A stretch of 64,000 bases of DNA from Streptomyces inusitatus (GCF_014651115.1 NZ_BMWG01000002.1:607059-671058); one strand, 5' to 3'; numbered from the stretch's first letter, positions 24,977-33,518 are shown. Made by a program: numbers and translations. The notes: generated from the letters alone by a model not told the origin.

Positions 24977-26308
24977 ATGTCCACCTCGTCACCCACCTCG
25001 TCACCCACCTCGTCGCCGGTCGCGTCGCCCGTCGTCGGCCGGCGGACCGGCGGTGCGCCGATCCTGCTGCTCAACGCGCAGTACCTGCCGACCAGCAAGG
25101 ACTGGCGGACGGAGGGCGGCCGCGCCGACTCCCCGTTCCATCTGGGCACCTTCGTGAGGGAGGCCCAGCGGGCCGAGGCCGCCGGGTTTGACGCGCTGTT
25201 CCAGGCCGACTTCTCCGGTGTGAACCGGGCCGCGCTGCGCTCGGGTCCGCCGCTCCAGCTCTTCGAGTCGTTCCAGGCCGCCGCCGTGATCGCCGGGGCG
25301 ACCTCGCGGATCAAGGTCATGCCGACCGTGTCGACGATGTACGCCCACCCGTCGGCGTTCGCCCGCGGCCTCGCCAGTCTGGACCGGCTGTCCGAGGGCC
25401 GGGCGTGGATCAATGTCGTCTCGTCCTTCCGGCCGGGCACCGCGATCGGCGTCAAGCGCGAGGTCTCGCGCTCGCGGCACCACGCCCAGGCCGAGGAGTT
25501 CCTCAAGGTCGCCAAGGAGCTGTGGGCGAGCTGGCCGCCGGAGGCGAACACCCCGGACCCGGTGACGGGCCACTACATCCGCGAGGAACTGATCAAGGAC
25601 GTCGAGCACCAGGGCGAGTTCTACCGGCAGTCCGGCCCCATCGACATGGCCCCCTACTCGGCCGCGTTCCCGTTCACCCTCCAGGCCACGTCCTCGCTGA
25701 CCGGGCTGCGGCTGGCGGCCCGTACCGCCGACGGCGTCTTCGCCGGAACGGCCACCCTGGGCGCGGCGAAGGAGCTGCGCCGCATCCTGCGCCGGGAGGC
25801 GGTGGCGGCGGGGCGGCCGGCGGACAGCGTGGCGCTGCTGCCGGGCAGCTACATCCATGTCGTCGGCACCCGCGAGGAGGCGGAGCTGCTGCTGAGCGCG
25901 GAGCGCGCGCGGACCGAGGTCTTCGGCGGGCGACTCGCCCTCGAACAGCTCCGGGCACGGTATCCGGGGCTGCGGCTGGACGGGGTGGGCCCGGCCGACC
26001 GGATCCCCGCCGATCTGATCTCCGAGGACCCGGACGAGGTGTTCGAGGAGTTCGGATCGCGCTATCTGCCGCTGTGGGATCTCGCCCGGACGGACGGACG
26101 GAAGCCCGGGCGGACCGTGGGCGAATTCGCGGCGGAGGTGATCTCGCTCAGCGAGCACGCCCGGTTCATCGGCACGGCGGAGCAGATAGGCGATGAGCTG
26201 CGCCGCTGGTACGAGGAGGGCGGGGTGGACGGATTCCAGACGATTCTCGGGAATGAATTCGAGGCGCTCTGTGAACGGGTCGTTCCCCGGTTCCTCGGCA
26301 AGAGCTGA
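24977..26308 (+). CDS. LLM-class flavin monooxygenase (NtaA/SnaA/DszA type)
   Basis: A 443-residue luciferase-like monooxygenase starting at ATG 24977 behind GAAAGGAAA. After an 18-residue Ser/Thr/Pro tail built on a repeated 12-bp unit, the TIM-barrel starts at PILLLNAQYLP. Family segments include AEAAGFDALFQADF, RIKVMPTVSTMYAHP, GRAWINVVSSFRPGTAIGV and a C-terminal FIGTAEQIGDELRRWYEEGGVDGFQ. The NtaA/SnaA/DszA branch uses FMNH2 from a separate reductase to oxygenate chelators, sulfones or amino acid-derived rings. The combination with an oligopeptide-type importer is common in sulfur or chelator scavenging operons. Alternatively it is a tailoring oxygenase (N- or C-hydroxylation) of a biosynthetic pathway. 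No flavin reductase gene is nearby. Confidence 0.85.
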   Translation: MSTSSPTSSPTSSPVASPVVGRRTGGAPILLLNAQYLPTSKDWRTEGGRADSPFHLGTFVREAQRAEAAGFDALFQADFSGVNRAALRSGPPLQLFESFQAAAVIAGATSRIKVMPTVSTMYAHPSAFARGLASLDRLSEGRAWINVVSSFRPGTAIGVKREVSRSRHHAQAEEFLKVAKELWASWPPEANTPDPVTGHYIREELIKDVEHQGEFYRQSGPIDMAPYSAAFPFTLQATSSLTGLRLAARTADGVFAGTATLGAAKELRRILRREAVAAGRPADSVALLPGSYIHVVGTREEAELLLSAERARTEVFGGRLALEQLRARYPGLRLDGVGPADRIPADLISEDPDEVFEEFGSRYLPLWDLARTDGRKPGRTVGEFAAEVISLSEHARFIGTAEQIGDELRRWYEEGGVDGFQTILGNEFEALCERVVPRFLGKS

Positions 26309-26314
26309 ATCACG

Positions 26315-26384
26315 CACGTTCAACGGAACACGCTCAACGGAACACGTTCGACGGAGCACTTCAACGGAACACGTTTCAACGGAG
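26315..26384 (+). repeat. Five tandem ~14-bp repeats between cluster genes
   Basis: Five units follow CACGTTCAACGGAA with small changes; the fourth is 13 bp and the fifth 15 bp. They fill the 93-nt spacer between the monooxygenase stop and the next gene. Each junction creates a GGAACACGTTC-like palindrome (GAAC-AC-GTTC). The ribosome-binding site GGAGAGG follows directly. Confidence 0.88.
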
Positions 26385-26401
26385 CAGGAGAGGTATCACG
26401 C

Positions 26402-27124
26402 ATGACCGAGATCCAGCAGGTTCCGGCCACCGCCACCGCCACCGTCGCCACCACCACCACCGCCACCGTCGCCGAGCACGCGAACGCGAACGCGGGCACG
26501 CTGACCGACTCCGCACGGCGCACCGCCCTGTGGAAACGACGCCTCTTCGAAGCGGAGGCGGGGCTGACCCGCTTTCTGGTCGAGGCCCGGGCGGGCGTGC
26601 ACATGCAGGAACTCCTGAAGGTCAAGCACGACATCTTCGAATCGCTCCCGGAAGGCGAGGAGGAGCAGGAGTGGAAGGCGGCGTTCTTCCGGGGGCAGGC
26701 CCTGATGGAGAAGTTCGTCGTCGGCCACTTCGGCCTCGGCGACCTCGCGGCCTGGGCGATGTCCAACAGCACGATCTACGCGGCCGTCGACCCGGGCCCC
26801 AAGCACGACGCCGTCATCCCGCTGGAGCGGCTGAACGCGCAGGCCGATCTCTACGACTCCGACACCGAGTGGGTCGAGCACGACGCGGATCGCGCGGTTC
26901 TCCGTATACGGCACTGCGCGATCTGGGACTACCGGGAACTCGCCCGAAAGCGGGGCGTCACGATAACCCTCCGGTCGCCGTGCGAATACTGCGTTCCCGC
27001 GACGACCGGAATGATCACCAATAAGGGGCTCAGCGCCACGCACGAACTCACCGAGGACCAGAGCGGCAAAGGATGCGTCTGGACCACGTCTCGCAGCGTC
27101 TCCCGGCCCGCCGAGGGCCACTGA
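26402..27124 (+). CDS. Putative ATC-hydrolase-like protein (uncertain)
   Basis: A 240-residue protein of uncertain function, starting at ATG 26402 behind GGAGAGG. Residues 10-37 are an Ala/Thr-rich tail. The C-terminal third has HCAIWDYRELARKRG (Cys172), SPCEYC (Cys194 and Cys197) and a late Cys225 before Trp. This Cys spacing recalls the L-2-amino-thiazoline-4-carboxylate hydrolase-like family, whose founding role is opening an aminothiazoline ring on the way to cysteine; relatives occur in unrelated pathways. The match is by pattern only and could be wrong: a metal-binding or 4-vinyl-reductase-like protein would look similar. It sits 52 nt before the DAHP synthase gene in the same orientation. 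Confidence 0.45.
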   Translation: MTEIQQVPATATATVATTTTATVAEHANANAGTLTDSARRTALWKRRLFEAEAGLTRFLVEARAGVHMQELLKVKHDIFESLPEGEEEQEWKAAFFRGQALMEKFVVGHFGLGDLAAWAMSNSTIYAAVDPGPKHDAVIPLERLNAQADLYDSDTEWVEHDADRAVLRIRHCAIWDYRELARKRGVTITLRSPCEYCVPATTGMITNKGLSATHELTEDQSGKGCVWTTSRSVSRPAEGH

Positions 27125-27175
27125 GCCCACCGAGGGCCACTGACCGTGCTGTTCTCTTCGAAAGGGTGACCCACC

Positions 27176-28366
27176 ATGGCTGGACAGACCGGACTCGATC
27201 CGCATTCGACCGCCGACACCGAATGGGAGCTGTTCCGCACACTCCCCGCCCGTCAGCAGCCCGAATGGCCCGACCGGGACGCGCTGCGCGACACACTGCG
27301 CGCGCTGCCGCCGCAGGATCTCGTGAGCCGTGAATCGGTGAACGAACTCAAGCGCGAACTCGCCAATCTGGACGCGGGCGGCGGGCTGATCCTGCAACTC
27401 GGCGACTGCGTCGAGAACATCGAATCCGATGTGAACGCCGACACGCGCAATATGATCGCCTTCCTCACCCACTTCCGCTCGCATCTGCGCACCCGTACCG
27501 GCCGTCATGTCGTCGGCGTCGGACGGTTCGCCGGGCAGTACGCCAAACCGCGCTCCCAGGACCACGAGGTGGTGGACGGGGTGACCCTGCCCAGCTTCCG
27601 CGGTCCCATCGTCAACTCCCCGTACCCGTCGGAGCAGGCCCGCAGGCCCTCGCCGGTCCGCGTCGCCGAGGCGCACGCCGCCTCGCTGACGTCGTACGCG
27701 GCGATCGCGGACTACCACCGGGCGACCGCGAACCTCGACCCCGTCTGGTCGAGCCACGAGATGCTGCTGCTGGACTACGAACTCCACTTCCTGCGCCGGG
27801 GCGAGGACGGCCACCATCTCGCCAGCACCCACTGGCCGTGGATCGGGGCGCGCACCCGGCAGCACGACGGGGCGCACATCGCGGTCGCGGCGGCCCTGAG
27901 CAACCCCGTGAGCGTGAAGATCGGACCGGACACCTCACCGGAGACCGCCGCCGAGCTGGCCGCCACCCTCAACCCCCGGGACGAGCCCGGCAAGATCACC
28001 TTCATCAGCCGTATGGGCCACACCCAGGTGGAGCGGCTGGCGCCCATCGTCCGACGGGTGCGCGAGCGGGTCGAGCATGTGCACTGGATCAGCGATCCGA
28101 TGCACGGCAACACGGTCACCAGCTCGTACGGGTTCAAGACGCGCCATGTCGAGCACATCGCCGCCGAACTCACCGCCTTCCAGCGGATCCTCATCGACGC
28201 GGGGCAGCGTCCCGCCGGCCTCCATCTGGAGGCCACCCCCGACGATGTGCACGAGTGCACGGAGAACGGCGTCGAGCCGCGCGACCCCGCCCGCTACCGG
28301 TCGCTCATGGACCCCCGGCTCAACCCCGAGCAGACGGCACAGGTCCTGAGCCACTGGTTCATCTGA
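27176..28366 (+). CDS. Class II 3-deoxy-7-phosphoheptulonate (DAHP) synthase
   Basis: A 396-residue plant-type DAHP synthase joining phosphoenolpyruvate and erythrose-4-phosphate at the head of the shikimate pathway. Class II signatures are present: QQPEWPD near residue 27, LQLGDCVE with the metal-ligand Cys78, GVGRFAGQYAKPRS, LPSFRGPIVNSP, STHWPWIGARTR, VSVKIGPD and SDPMHGNT. It is about 60 residues shorter than the housekeeping class II enzyme, lacking the N-terminal extension involved in feedback control in the tuberculosis enzyme. That fits pathway-dedicated copies in phenazine or ansamycin clusters, which raise shikimate flux or make amino-DAHP. No chorismate-using enzyme is in the window, so the aromatic acid must come from general metabolism or genes elsewhere. 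Confidence 0.88.
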   Translation: MAGQTGLDPHSTADTEWELFRTLPARQQPEWPDRDALRDTLRALPPQDLVSRESVNELKRELANLDAGGGLILQLGDCVENIESDVNADTRNMIAFLTHFRSHLRTRTGRHVVGVGRFAGQYAKPRSQDHEVVDGVTLPSFRGPIVNSPYPSEQARRPSPVRVAEAHAASLTSYAAIADYHRATANLDPVWSSHEMLLLDYELHFLRRGEDGHHLASTHWPWIGARTRQHDGAHIAVAAALSNPVSVKIGPDTSPETAAELAATLNPRDEPGKITFISRMGHTQVERLAPIVRRVRERVEHVHWISDPMHGNTVTSSYGFKTRHVEHIAAELTAFQRILIDAGQRPAGLHLEATPDDVHECTENGVEPRDPARYRSLMDPRLNPEQTAQVLSHWFI

Positions 28367-28416
28367 ACCGGCAGAACCGGCCGAACCCAGCACCTCAAGA
28401 CGGAGAAGCAGAGCCC

Positions 28417-29505
28417 ATGACACGTTCCATCCTCGACATCGAAGACTCCGCCACGGCGACCACGGCGATCGACCCCGAGGAGTTCCTGCGCGCCGCGCTG
28501 CGCTGGCACTTCTCGGAGGAGACCGGTTCCCCGCTGTGGCTGGCCCTCGCCAAGGAACTCGACTTCGATCCGCTGACCGACATCCGCACCTTCGCGGACC
28601 TCGGAAGATTCCCCGACATAGCCGCGGAGCTGCGCGACCGGCCCGTAGAGGACCTGATCCCCAGGGGACTGGCGGACGAGCCGCCACCCTCCGTCTTCGA
28701 GACCGGCGGCACCACCGGGTCCCCCAAGCGCCTCCTCTACACCGAACGCTGGGTGAAACGGGCCCTCGGCTGGAAGACGGCCGAACTCCAGGAGGCGGGT
28801 TTCCCCGTGGGCCGGCCCTGGCTGGTGGCGATGCCGTCGGGCCCGCACGCCTTCGGACACACCACCCGTCTCCAGGCCAAGGCCCTGCGGTCCGTCCTCC
28901 ACACCGTGGACCTCGACCCGCGCTGGGTGAAGAAGCTGATCGCGGCGGGCCAGAGCCCCGCCCCGTATCTCGCTCATCTGATCGACCAGTTCGGCCACAT
29001 CATCCGCTCGCAGGACATCGCCGCCATCACCACCACACCGCCGATCTTCTCCGAACTCCTCCTCCACGAGGAGCTGGCGGAACGGCTGCGCGGATCGCTC
29101 AAGTACCTGGCCTTCGCCGGGGCGCACCTCGACGAGGACACGTACGACCTCATCGCCCAGACCCTGCCGGACACCGTGATCCAGAACATCTACGGCAGCA
29201 CGATGATCCTCACCACCGCGAAGCCGCGCGCCGCCACCGAGGCGTCGGCCACCGTCTACGACGGCTACTCGCCGTTCGTCAGCTTCGCCGTCGTGGACCC
29301 CGAGACCCGGGAGCCCGTGGAGTTCGGCGAGCGGGGGCAGGTGCGGATGACCCATGTGAGCAGCGGGATGTTCATCCCCAACAACTTCGAGAGGGACTCC
29401 GCGATCCGGGTGCCCGCTCCCGAAGGGGCCGTCGGCGACTCCCTCAGCTCGCCCGCGCCGCTCGCCGCGTTCGACGGCGAGCCCGTCATCGAGGGGGTGT
29501 ACTGA
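28417..29505 (+). CDS. LuxE/PaaK-like acyl- or aryl-adenylating ligase (GriD-like)
   Basis: A 362-residue adenylate-forming protein. The phosphate-binding motif ETGGTTGSPK lies at residues 95-104, and the order of later segments (AITTTPPIFSELL, YLAFAGAHLDEDTY, YGSTMILTT) follows the phenylacetate-CoA ligase/LuxE branch. It lacks the full C-terminal lid domain of standard acyl-CoA ligases. ATG 28417 has GGAGAAG upstream. It overlaps a LuxC-type reductase by 1 nt. Such two-protein systems activate a carboxylate and reduce it to an aldehyde: LuxE/LuxC act on fatty acids, GriD/GriC on 3-amino-4-hydroxybenzoate. With a DAHP synthase alongside, an aromatic acid substrate is the better guess, but this is inference. 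Confidence 0.75.
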   Translation: MTRSILDIEDSATATTAIDPEEFLRAALRWHFSEETGSPLWLALAKELDFDPLTDIRTFADLGRFPDIAAELRDRPVEDLIPRGLADEPPPSVFETGGTTGSPKRLLYTERWVKRALGWKTAELQEAGFPVGRPWLVAMPSGPHAFGHTTRLQAKALRSVLHTVDLDPRWVKKLIAAGQSPAPYLAHLIDQFGHIIRSQDIAAITTTPPIFSELLLHEELAERLRGSLKYLAFAGAHLDEDTYDLIAQTLPDTVIQNIYGSTMILTTAKPRAATEASATVYDGYSPFVSFAVVDPETREPVEFGERGQVRMTHVSSGMFIPNNFERDSAIRVPAPEGAVGDSLSSPAPLAAFDGEPVIEGVY

Positions 29506-30896
29506 TGAGCACCGGCCCCTCCCCCTCCGGGGAGCTGCTCGCGCTGCCGCTGCTCACCCACCGGGGCACGCACAGCACCCGCGCCCGGGAGATCGTGCAC
29601 GGCGTCGACGGCCGCCCTCTCGCCTCCCTCTCCCTCAGCCCCGATCTGCTCATCTCACAGAGCGTCCTCGCCCAGGGGCGCGCCTCTCCCCTCGCTCCCG
29701 AGGAACGCGCCCAGCGCCTCCTGGAGGCGTCCCGGCGATTCCTGGAGGACGACCTCGGCGGGATCTCCTTCGCCCGGCACCTCACCCATGTCAACCAGGT
29801 CTCCGGGCACAACGCGCCGCTCACCGAGCAGCTGAGCCGCGCGGTCGCCGCCGCGATCGCCGAAGCGCCCGCCCGTGCCGACCGCGCCAGGCCCAACGGC
29901 TCACTCCGCTCCTGGGAGGAGGCCGCCGAAGGCGGCGGCAGCGGCGTCTGGACCCGGCGCGGCGAGACCCTCGCCGCCGTCCTCTCCGGCAACGCCCCCA
30001 CCATCCAGAGCGGCTGGCTCCAGGCCCTCGCCCTCGGCTACCGCGTCGCGGTGCGCCCCTCGCGCCGCGAACCCTTCACCGCCCACCGGGTCGTCCTCGC
30101 GCTCCGCGCCGCCGGTTTCCCCGACACCAGCGTCACCTGCCTCCCCACCACCCATGAGGGGGCCTCGACCCTGCTGCGCCGCGCCGACCTGGGCTTCGTC
30201 TACGGAGGGGAGGACGTCGCCGCCAAATACGGCGCCTCCCCCACCATCAAGGTCGGCGGCCCCGGCCGCTCCAAGACCCTTGTCGCCCACGACCGTCTCA
30301 CCCCCGAGACCCTCGACTCCATCGCCCACTCGGTCACCGCCCTCTCCGGCTCCGCCTGCGTCAACACCACCGCCGTCCTCGTCGAGGGCGACCACGAACG
30401 CTTCGCCCACGACCTCGCCGCCCTCCTCCGCGAACGCGCCGCCGACCGCCAGACCACCGACCACCACCTCGGCCCCCGCGTACCCTCCCGGTCCGCCGAC
30501 ACCCTCATCGGCCATCTGGAGCGCACCGCCTCCCACGCCCGCCCCGCGATCCCCCTCGAAGAGATCGCCACCCCCCACCCGGACGGCGGCGTCGTCCTCG
30601 GCCCCGCCGTCTTCACCCTCACCGATCCGCATGACAGGCTCATGGCAACCGAGCTGCCCTTCCCCTGCGTCTGGGTCGCCCCCTGGACCAAGGCCGACGG
30701 CATCGCCCCCCTGCGCGACTCCCTCGTCATCAACGCGATCACCCGGGACGCGGACCTCATCAACACGCTCCTGCACGACCCGAGCGTGAAGAATGTGCAC
30801 GTCAACGCGCCGACCGTGCACAGCGACGGGAATCTTCCGCACGAGGACTACACGGGGGACTTCCTGATGCGGAACAAGGCGGTGGTGTCCTTCTGA
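29505..30896 (+). CDS. LuxC-family acyl-CoA/acyl-enzyme reductase (GriC-like)
   Basis: A 463-residue reductase of the aldehyde dehydrogenase superfamily, LuxC branch. The nucleotide-binding part includes AAVLSGNAPT (about 157-166) and VAVRPSRREPFTAHRVVLALRAAGFP. The catalytic cysteine is predicted as Cys285 in SGSACVNTTAV. The start ATG overlaps the ligase stop by 1 nt, so the two are made together as the partner subunits of a carboxylic acid reductase. NAD(P)H would reduce the thioester or acyl-enzyme to an aldehyde. The start at 29505 is fixed by the stop overlap. It is the last gene of the cluster, followed by a strong terminator. Confidence 0.8.
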   Translation: MSTGPSPSGELLALPLLTHRGTHSTRAREIVHGVDGRPLASLSLSPDLLISQSVLAQGRASPLAPEERAQRLLEASRRFLEDDLGGISFARHLTHVNQVSGHNAPLTEQLSRAVAAAIAEAPARADRARPNGSLRSWEEAAEGGGSGVWTRRGETLAAVLSGNAPTIQSGWLQALALGYRVAVRPSRREPFTAHRVVLALRAAGFPDTSVTCLPTTHEGASTLLRRADLGFVYGGEDVAAKYGASPTIKVGGPGRSKTLVAHDRLTPETLDSIAHSVTALSGSACVNTTAVLVEGDHERFAHDLAALLRERAADRQTTDHHLGPRVPSRSADTLIGHLERTASHARPAIPLEEIATPHPDGGVVLGPAVFTLTDPHDRLMATELPFPCVWVAPWTKADGIAPLRDSLVINAITRDADLINTLLHDPSVKNVHVNAPTVHSDGNLPHEDYTGDFLMRNKAVVSF

Positions 30897-30926
30897 GGGC
30901 CCCGCGCACCGGGCCCTGAGCGACTT

Positions 30927-30966
30927 GAACCCGGCCCCGCCGTGTGATGGCGGCGGGGGCGGGTTC
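30927..30966 (+). terminator. Strong hairpin ending the cluster
   Basis: A 16-bp stem (30927-30942 with 30951-30966) begins GAACCCG and ends CGGGTTC. It has one internal G-G mismatch and an 8-nt loop, and lies 31 nt after the reductase stop. It separates the cluster from the convergent defence-type genes. Confidence 0.75.
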
Positions 30967-31080
30967 TCGGGTTCACGCCCGGCGCACGGCCCGAGACAGC
31001 ACAGGTCTCTCCGTCCTTGACCGCCGCAATGAAGGCTGCGAAGGCAGGCGCGGGTCAGAGCCCCCGGACGACTGGGTTAA

Positions 31081-32091
31081 TCAGAGGTTCTCGGGTATCT
31101 GGATCTTCAGGGACTTGTCGGCCTCAGCCTGGTCGATGCGGAAGTTGTACTCGGTGAGCAGTCGGCGCATGCCGTCGCGGACGGCGGCTTTGCCGAAACT
31201 CGCCATCTCTTCGATGTTGGTGCCCACGAAGTCCTCAATGGACTGAATGGCGACCCGGTCCGCCATCCCGAGATCCTGGGCAATCTGCGTGGCACCCACG
31301 ACACGGTTGTCGGGGACAAGGACCCAGGGTCGGTAACCATGGCGCAGGTTGTGGGCGCAGCGCTCCTTGAAGACCTTCTCACCAGGAGACATGGTGACGT
31401 GGATCGCAGTGTCGCCGATCTGATAGTCACCCGCGCGGCCGGTCTGCACATCGGCGGTGGTGTAGCTCTCGATGTTGACGTCTTCACCCGGGAAACGAAG
31501 AGCCAGCTTGGCACCGACAAGATGCTGGACGATGGCGCCCGCCGTATTGCCGCCACGCTGACGGCCGGCTTCGATGAGCGCTGCCACGGATGTCCGTACC
31601 GGGTTATCGGGGTTTATTTCGGCCTCAATCCGCTTGCGGCCGAAATGGTCCTCCTGCACGCGGCCCACAAACCATGCCTGCAGGAGGGAGGCGAGGACGG
31701 CGCGCTCGGCAGCAGAGCAGTCGTCGACGCCCGCTTCGGGGCCCTGTTCGTTGAGAAGCGCGGCAATGGCACGGGCATGGCTGATCGTCGCCCGTGAAGT
31801 GCGTCCGCCTTCTCTCGTGAACGAGCGGGTTTCGCCGTGCTGAGCGAGAAGCTTATGCGCCTGCGAACCGCCTGCGGTCTTCACCTGCGAAGGCGCTAGA
31901 TAGTGCTCCGGCTCAAGCGGGTAGTGCTCGGCGAAGAACTCCGTCACGTACAAGCCCGCGCACATGACGTTGGTATTCACCCTGCCATTGGCGTCGCGCA
32001 GGCCCTCATACCAGGTTCGCAGGGCGTCAGTGAGGACTCCGGCGGCTTCTTCGATTCCGGTCGTGACAGCTTCGGGCTGCGGGGCGACCAT
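31081..32091 (-). CDS. DUF4928-like protein, candidate restriction endonuclease
   Basis: A 336-residue protein downstream of the C5 methyltransferase on the same strand (105-nt gap), with ribosome-binding site AGGAGGA 4 nt before ATG 32091. It appears to match the DUF4928 family, which occurs beside Dcm-type methyltransferases and Vsr genes; the match is from memory of layout, not from a search. The C-terminal half has features of a PD-(D/E)XK-like core, with AKLALRFPGEDVNIESYTTADVQ and AGDYQIGDTAIHVTMSPGEKVFKERC, where acidic residues sit on adjacent predicted strands. The partner enzyme and order suggest the cutting subunit of a type II-like restriction-modification system. A DNA-binding accessory role is the alternative. 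Confidence 0.6.
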   Translation of the reverse strand: MVAPQPEAVTTGIEEAAGVLTDALRTWYEGLRDANGRVNTNVMCAGLYVTEFFAEHYPLEPEHYLAPSQVKTAGGSQAHKLLAQHGETRSFTREGGRTSRATISHARAIAALLNEQGPEAGVDDCSAAERAVLASLLQAWFVGRVQEDHFGRKRIEAEINPDNPVRTSVAALIEAGRQRGGNTAGAIVQHLVGAKLALRFPGEDVNIESYTTADVQTGRAGDYQIGDTAIHVTMSPGEKVFKERCAHNLRHGYRPWVLVPDNRVVGATQIAQDLGMADRVAIQSIEDFVGTNIEEMASFGKAAVRDGMRRLLTEYNFRIDQAEADKSLKIQIPENL

Positions 32092-32196
32092 ATGTTCCTC
32101 CTGGCGTACGGGGACAGCTGCGGCGTATACGCGGGCATGGGGGTGCTGGATCGATCATCATGGACATGGTCCGGGCGGCCTACGGCCCTAGCGGGC

Positions 32197-33435
32197 TCAG
32201 TACGAGCGCAGCGCGTCCGCGTGACGAGGGTCAGGGACCTGGCAGCCCGCGAGCGAGCCGACGAGCAGCGGCTGCAGGTAGTGCTTGGCCAGCCAGGAGA
32301 CGGCGTCGACGCAGACAGCATCACCGAACCCCATGATCGACTGATTGCGTTTGGCGGGGAGCACGTACTCGTCGGCGCCCATGAGCTTGGCGTACTCCCG
32401 CGCGGTCATCCAGCGGACGCGCAACGGCTCGCCCTTGCGCATGCGTACGACGGCTTGCTTGGACGAGCCGCCTCGTGCGGTGCGCAGGCAGCCGGCCACG
32501 TCGTCGGCGCGGATCTCCCAGGCTGGGGTGCCGTTGCGGGTTCGCCGGTACGCGGTGCGGTACGAGACCTCGGGTTCCTGACTCAGCTCCTCCACACGAC
32601 CGCGGTTGATCTCGGAGAGCTGTGCGGAGAACTTGGCCACGCGGCCGCCGTCCCACCACTCCACGTCCGGGTCCTCGTCCCCGTCCACCAGGTCCGTCCA
32701 GCCACTTCCCCGCAGCGCGGGGGGTTCGGGCAGGAGGGTGCGGTGCGTGTCAAGGGTCGCGTCGTCGAGGACTCCGTCCAGCCAGGACGGGCGAAGAGCG
32801 GTGTTGGGCAGCCCGTCGGAGACAGGTTTCGGCAGAGTGCTGGCGATCACGAACAGACGCGGCCTGGACTGCGGTACAAAACGGCGTGCATCCAGCGTCA
32901 CGACGTCCACCCAGTAGCCGAGACTGTTCAAGGATTCGACGGCTGCTTTCAGGTCGGCGCCCTTGTGGCTGGTGGCGAAGCCGTTCACATTCTCGATCGC
33001 GATCATCGGGGGCACCACGCCGTCGCGGTCCCCCATCGCCTTGACGACCTTGATGAAGTCCCAGAAGGTGCTCGAGTGCTCGCCCGCGAGTCCCGAGCGT
33101 CCACCCGCCAGCGACAGGTCCGTGCAGGGGAAGGAGGCCCAGGCAAGCTGGACCGGGCCGGGAGCCGAGGGAGAGCCGATGTCGCCCGCGATCTCCCGCA
33201 CGTCACGCAGTACGTAGTGGCCCTCCTCGTCCCGGAAGTGGCCCGTGTACATCTCCTGCTTCTGCGGGTCGAGGTCATTGGCCCAGGTGACCTCGAAATC
33301 GACTCCCGCCCGCTCCAGACCGAGACGGGCCAGCCCGATCCCGGCGAAGAACTCGGCCACCTGGAGCCGCGCCGTAGGAGCCGGGGCAGCGGCGGAGGCG
33401 GTGGCCTCGGAGACGGGGAAGAGGGTCGCAGTCAC
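32197..33435 (-). CDS. C5 cytosine DNA methyltransferase (Dcm type)
   Basis: A 412-residue enzyme with the ordered C5-methyltransferase motifs: FAGIGLARLG (motif I, about 30-39), SFPCTDLSLAGG with catalytic Cys104 (IV), IENVNGF at 147-153 (VI), PQSRPRLFVIA (VIII) and a C-terminal GFGDAVCV (X). The start is GTG 33435: a TAACAT -10 box (33443-33448) lies 7 nt upstream, giving a leaderless transcript, and the region before it lacks conserved motifs. It methylates a specific cytosine in DNA using S-adenosylmethionine. The variable region between motifs VIII and IX sets the unknown target. It is divergent from vsr and upstream of the DUF4928-like gene. Confidence 0.92.
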   Translation of the reverse strand: MTATLFPVSEATASAAAPAPTARLQVAEFFAGIGLARLGLERAGVDFEVTWANDLDPQKQEMYTGHFRDEEGHYVLRDVREIAGDIGSPSAPGPVQLAWASFPCTDLSLAGGRSGLAGEHSSTFWDFIKVVKAMGDRDGVVPPMIAIENVNGFATSHKGADLKAAVESLNSLGYWVDVVTLDARRFVPQSRPRLFVIASTLPKPVSDGLPNTALRPSWLDGVLDDATLDTHRTLLPEPPALRGSGWTDLVDGDEDPDVEWWDGGRVAKFSAQLSEINRGRVEELSQEPEVSYRTAYRRTRNGTPAWEIRADDVAGCLRTARGGSSKQAVVRMRKGEPLRVRWMTAREYAKLMGADEYVLPAKRNQSIMGFGDAVCVDAVSWLAKHYLQPLLVGSLAGCQVPDPRHADALRSY

Positions 33436-33518
33436 CCGGCTGATGTTACGGGAGAGGACCGACCGCAAAGGGGAGAGCCTGGAGGCAGGAGCCCCTGGAG
33501 TGCGTCTACGGTATGTCC

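Noticed and set aside
26315..26384. KstR-type operators in the tandem repeats
   Set aside because: Unit junctions give GAACACGTTC palindromes, but the outer T is missing and the pattern is a by-product of the 14-bp unit, so regulation by KstR is not claimed.
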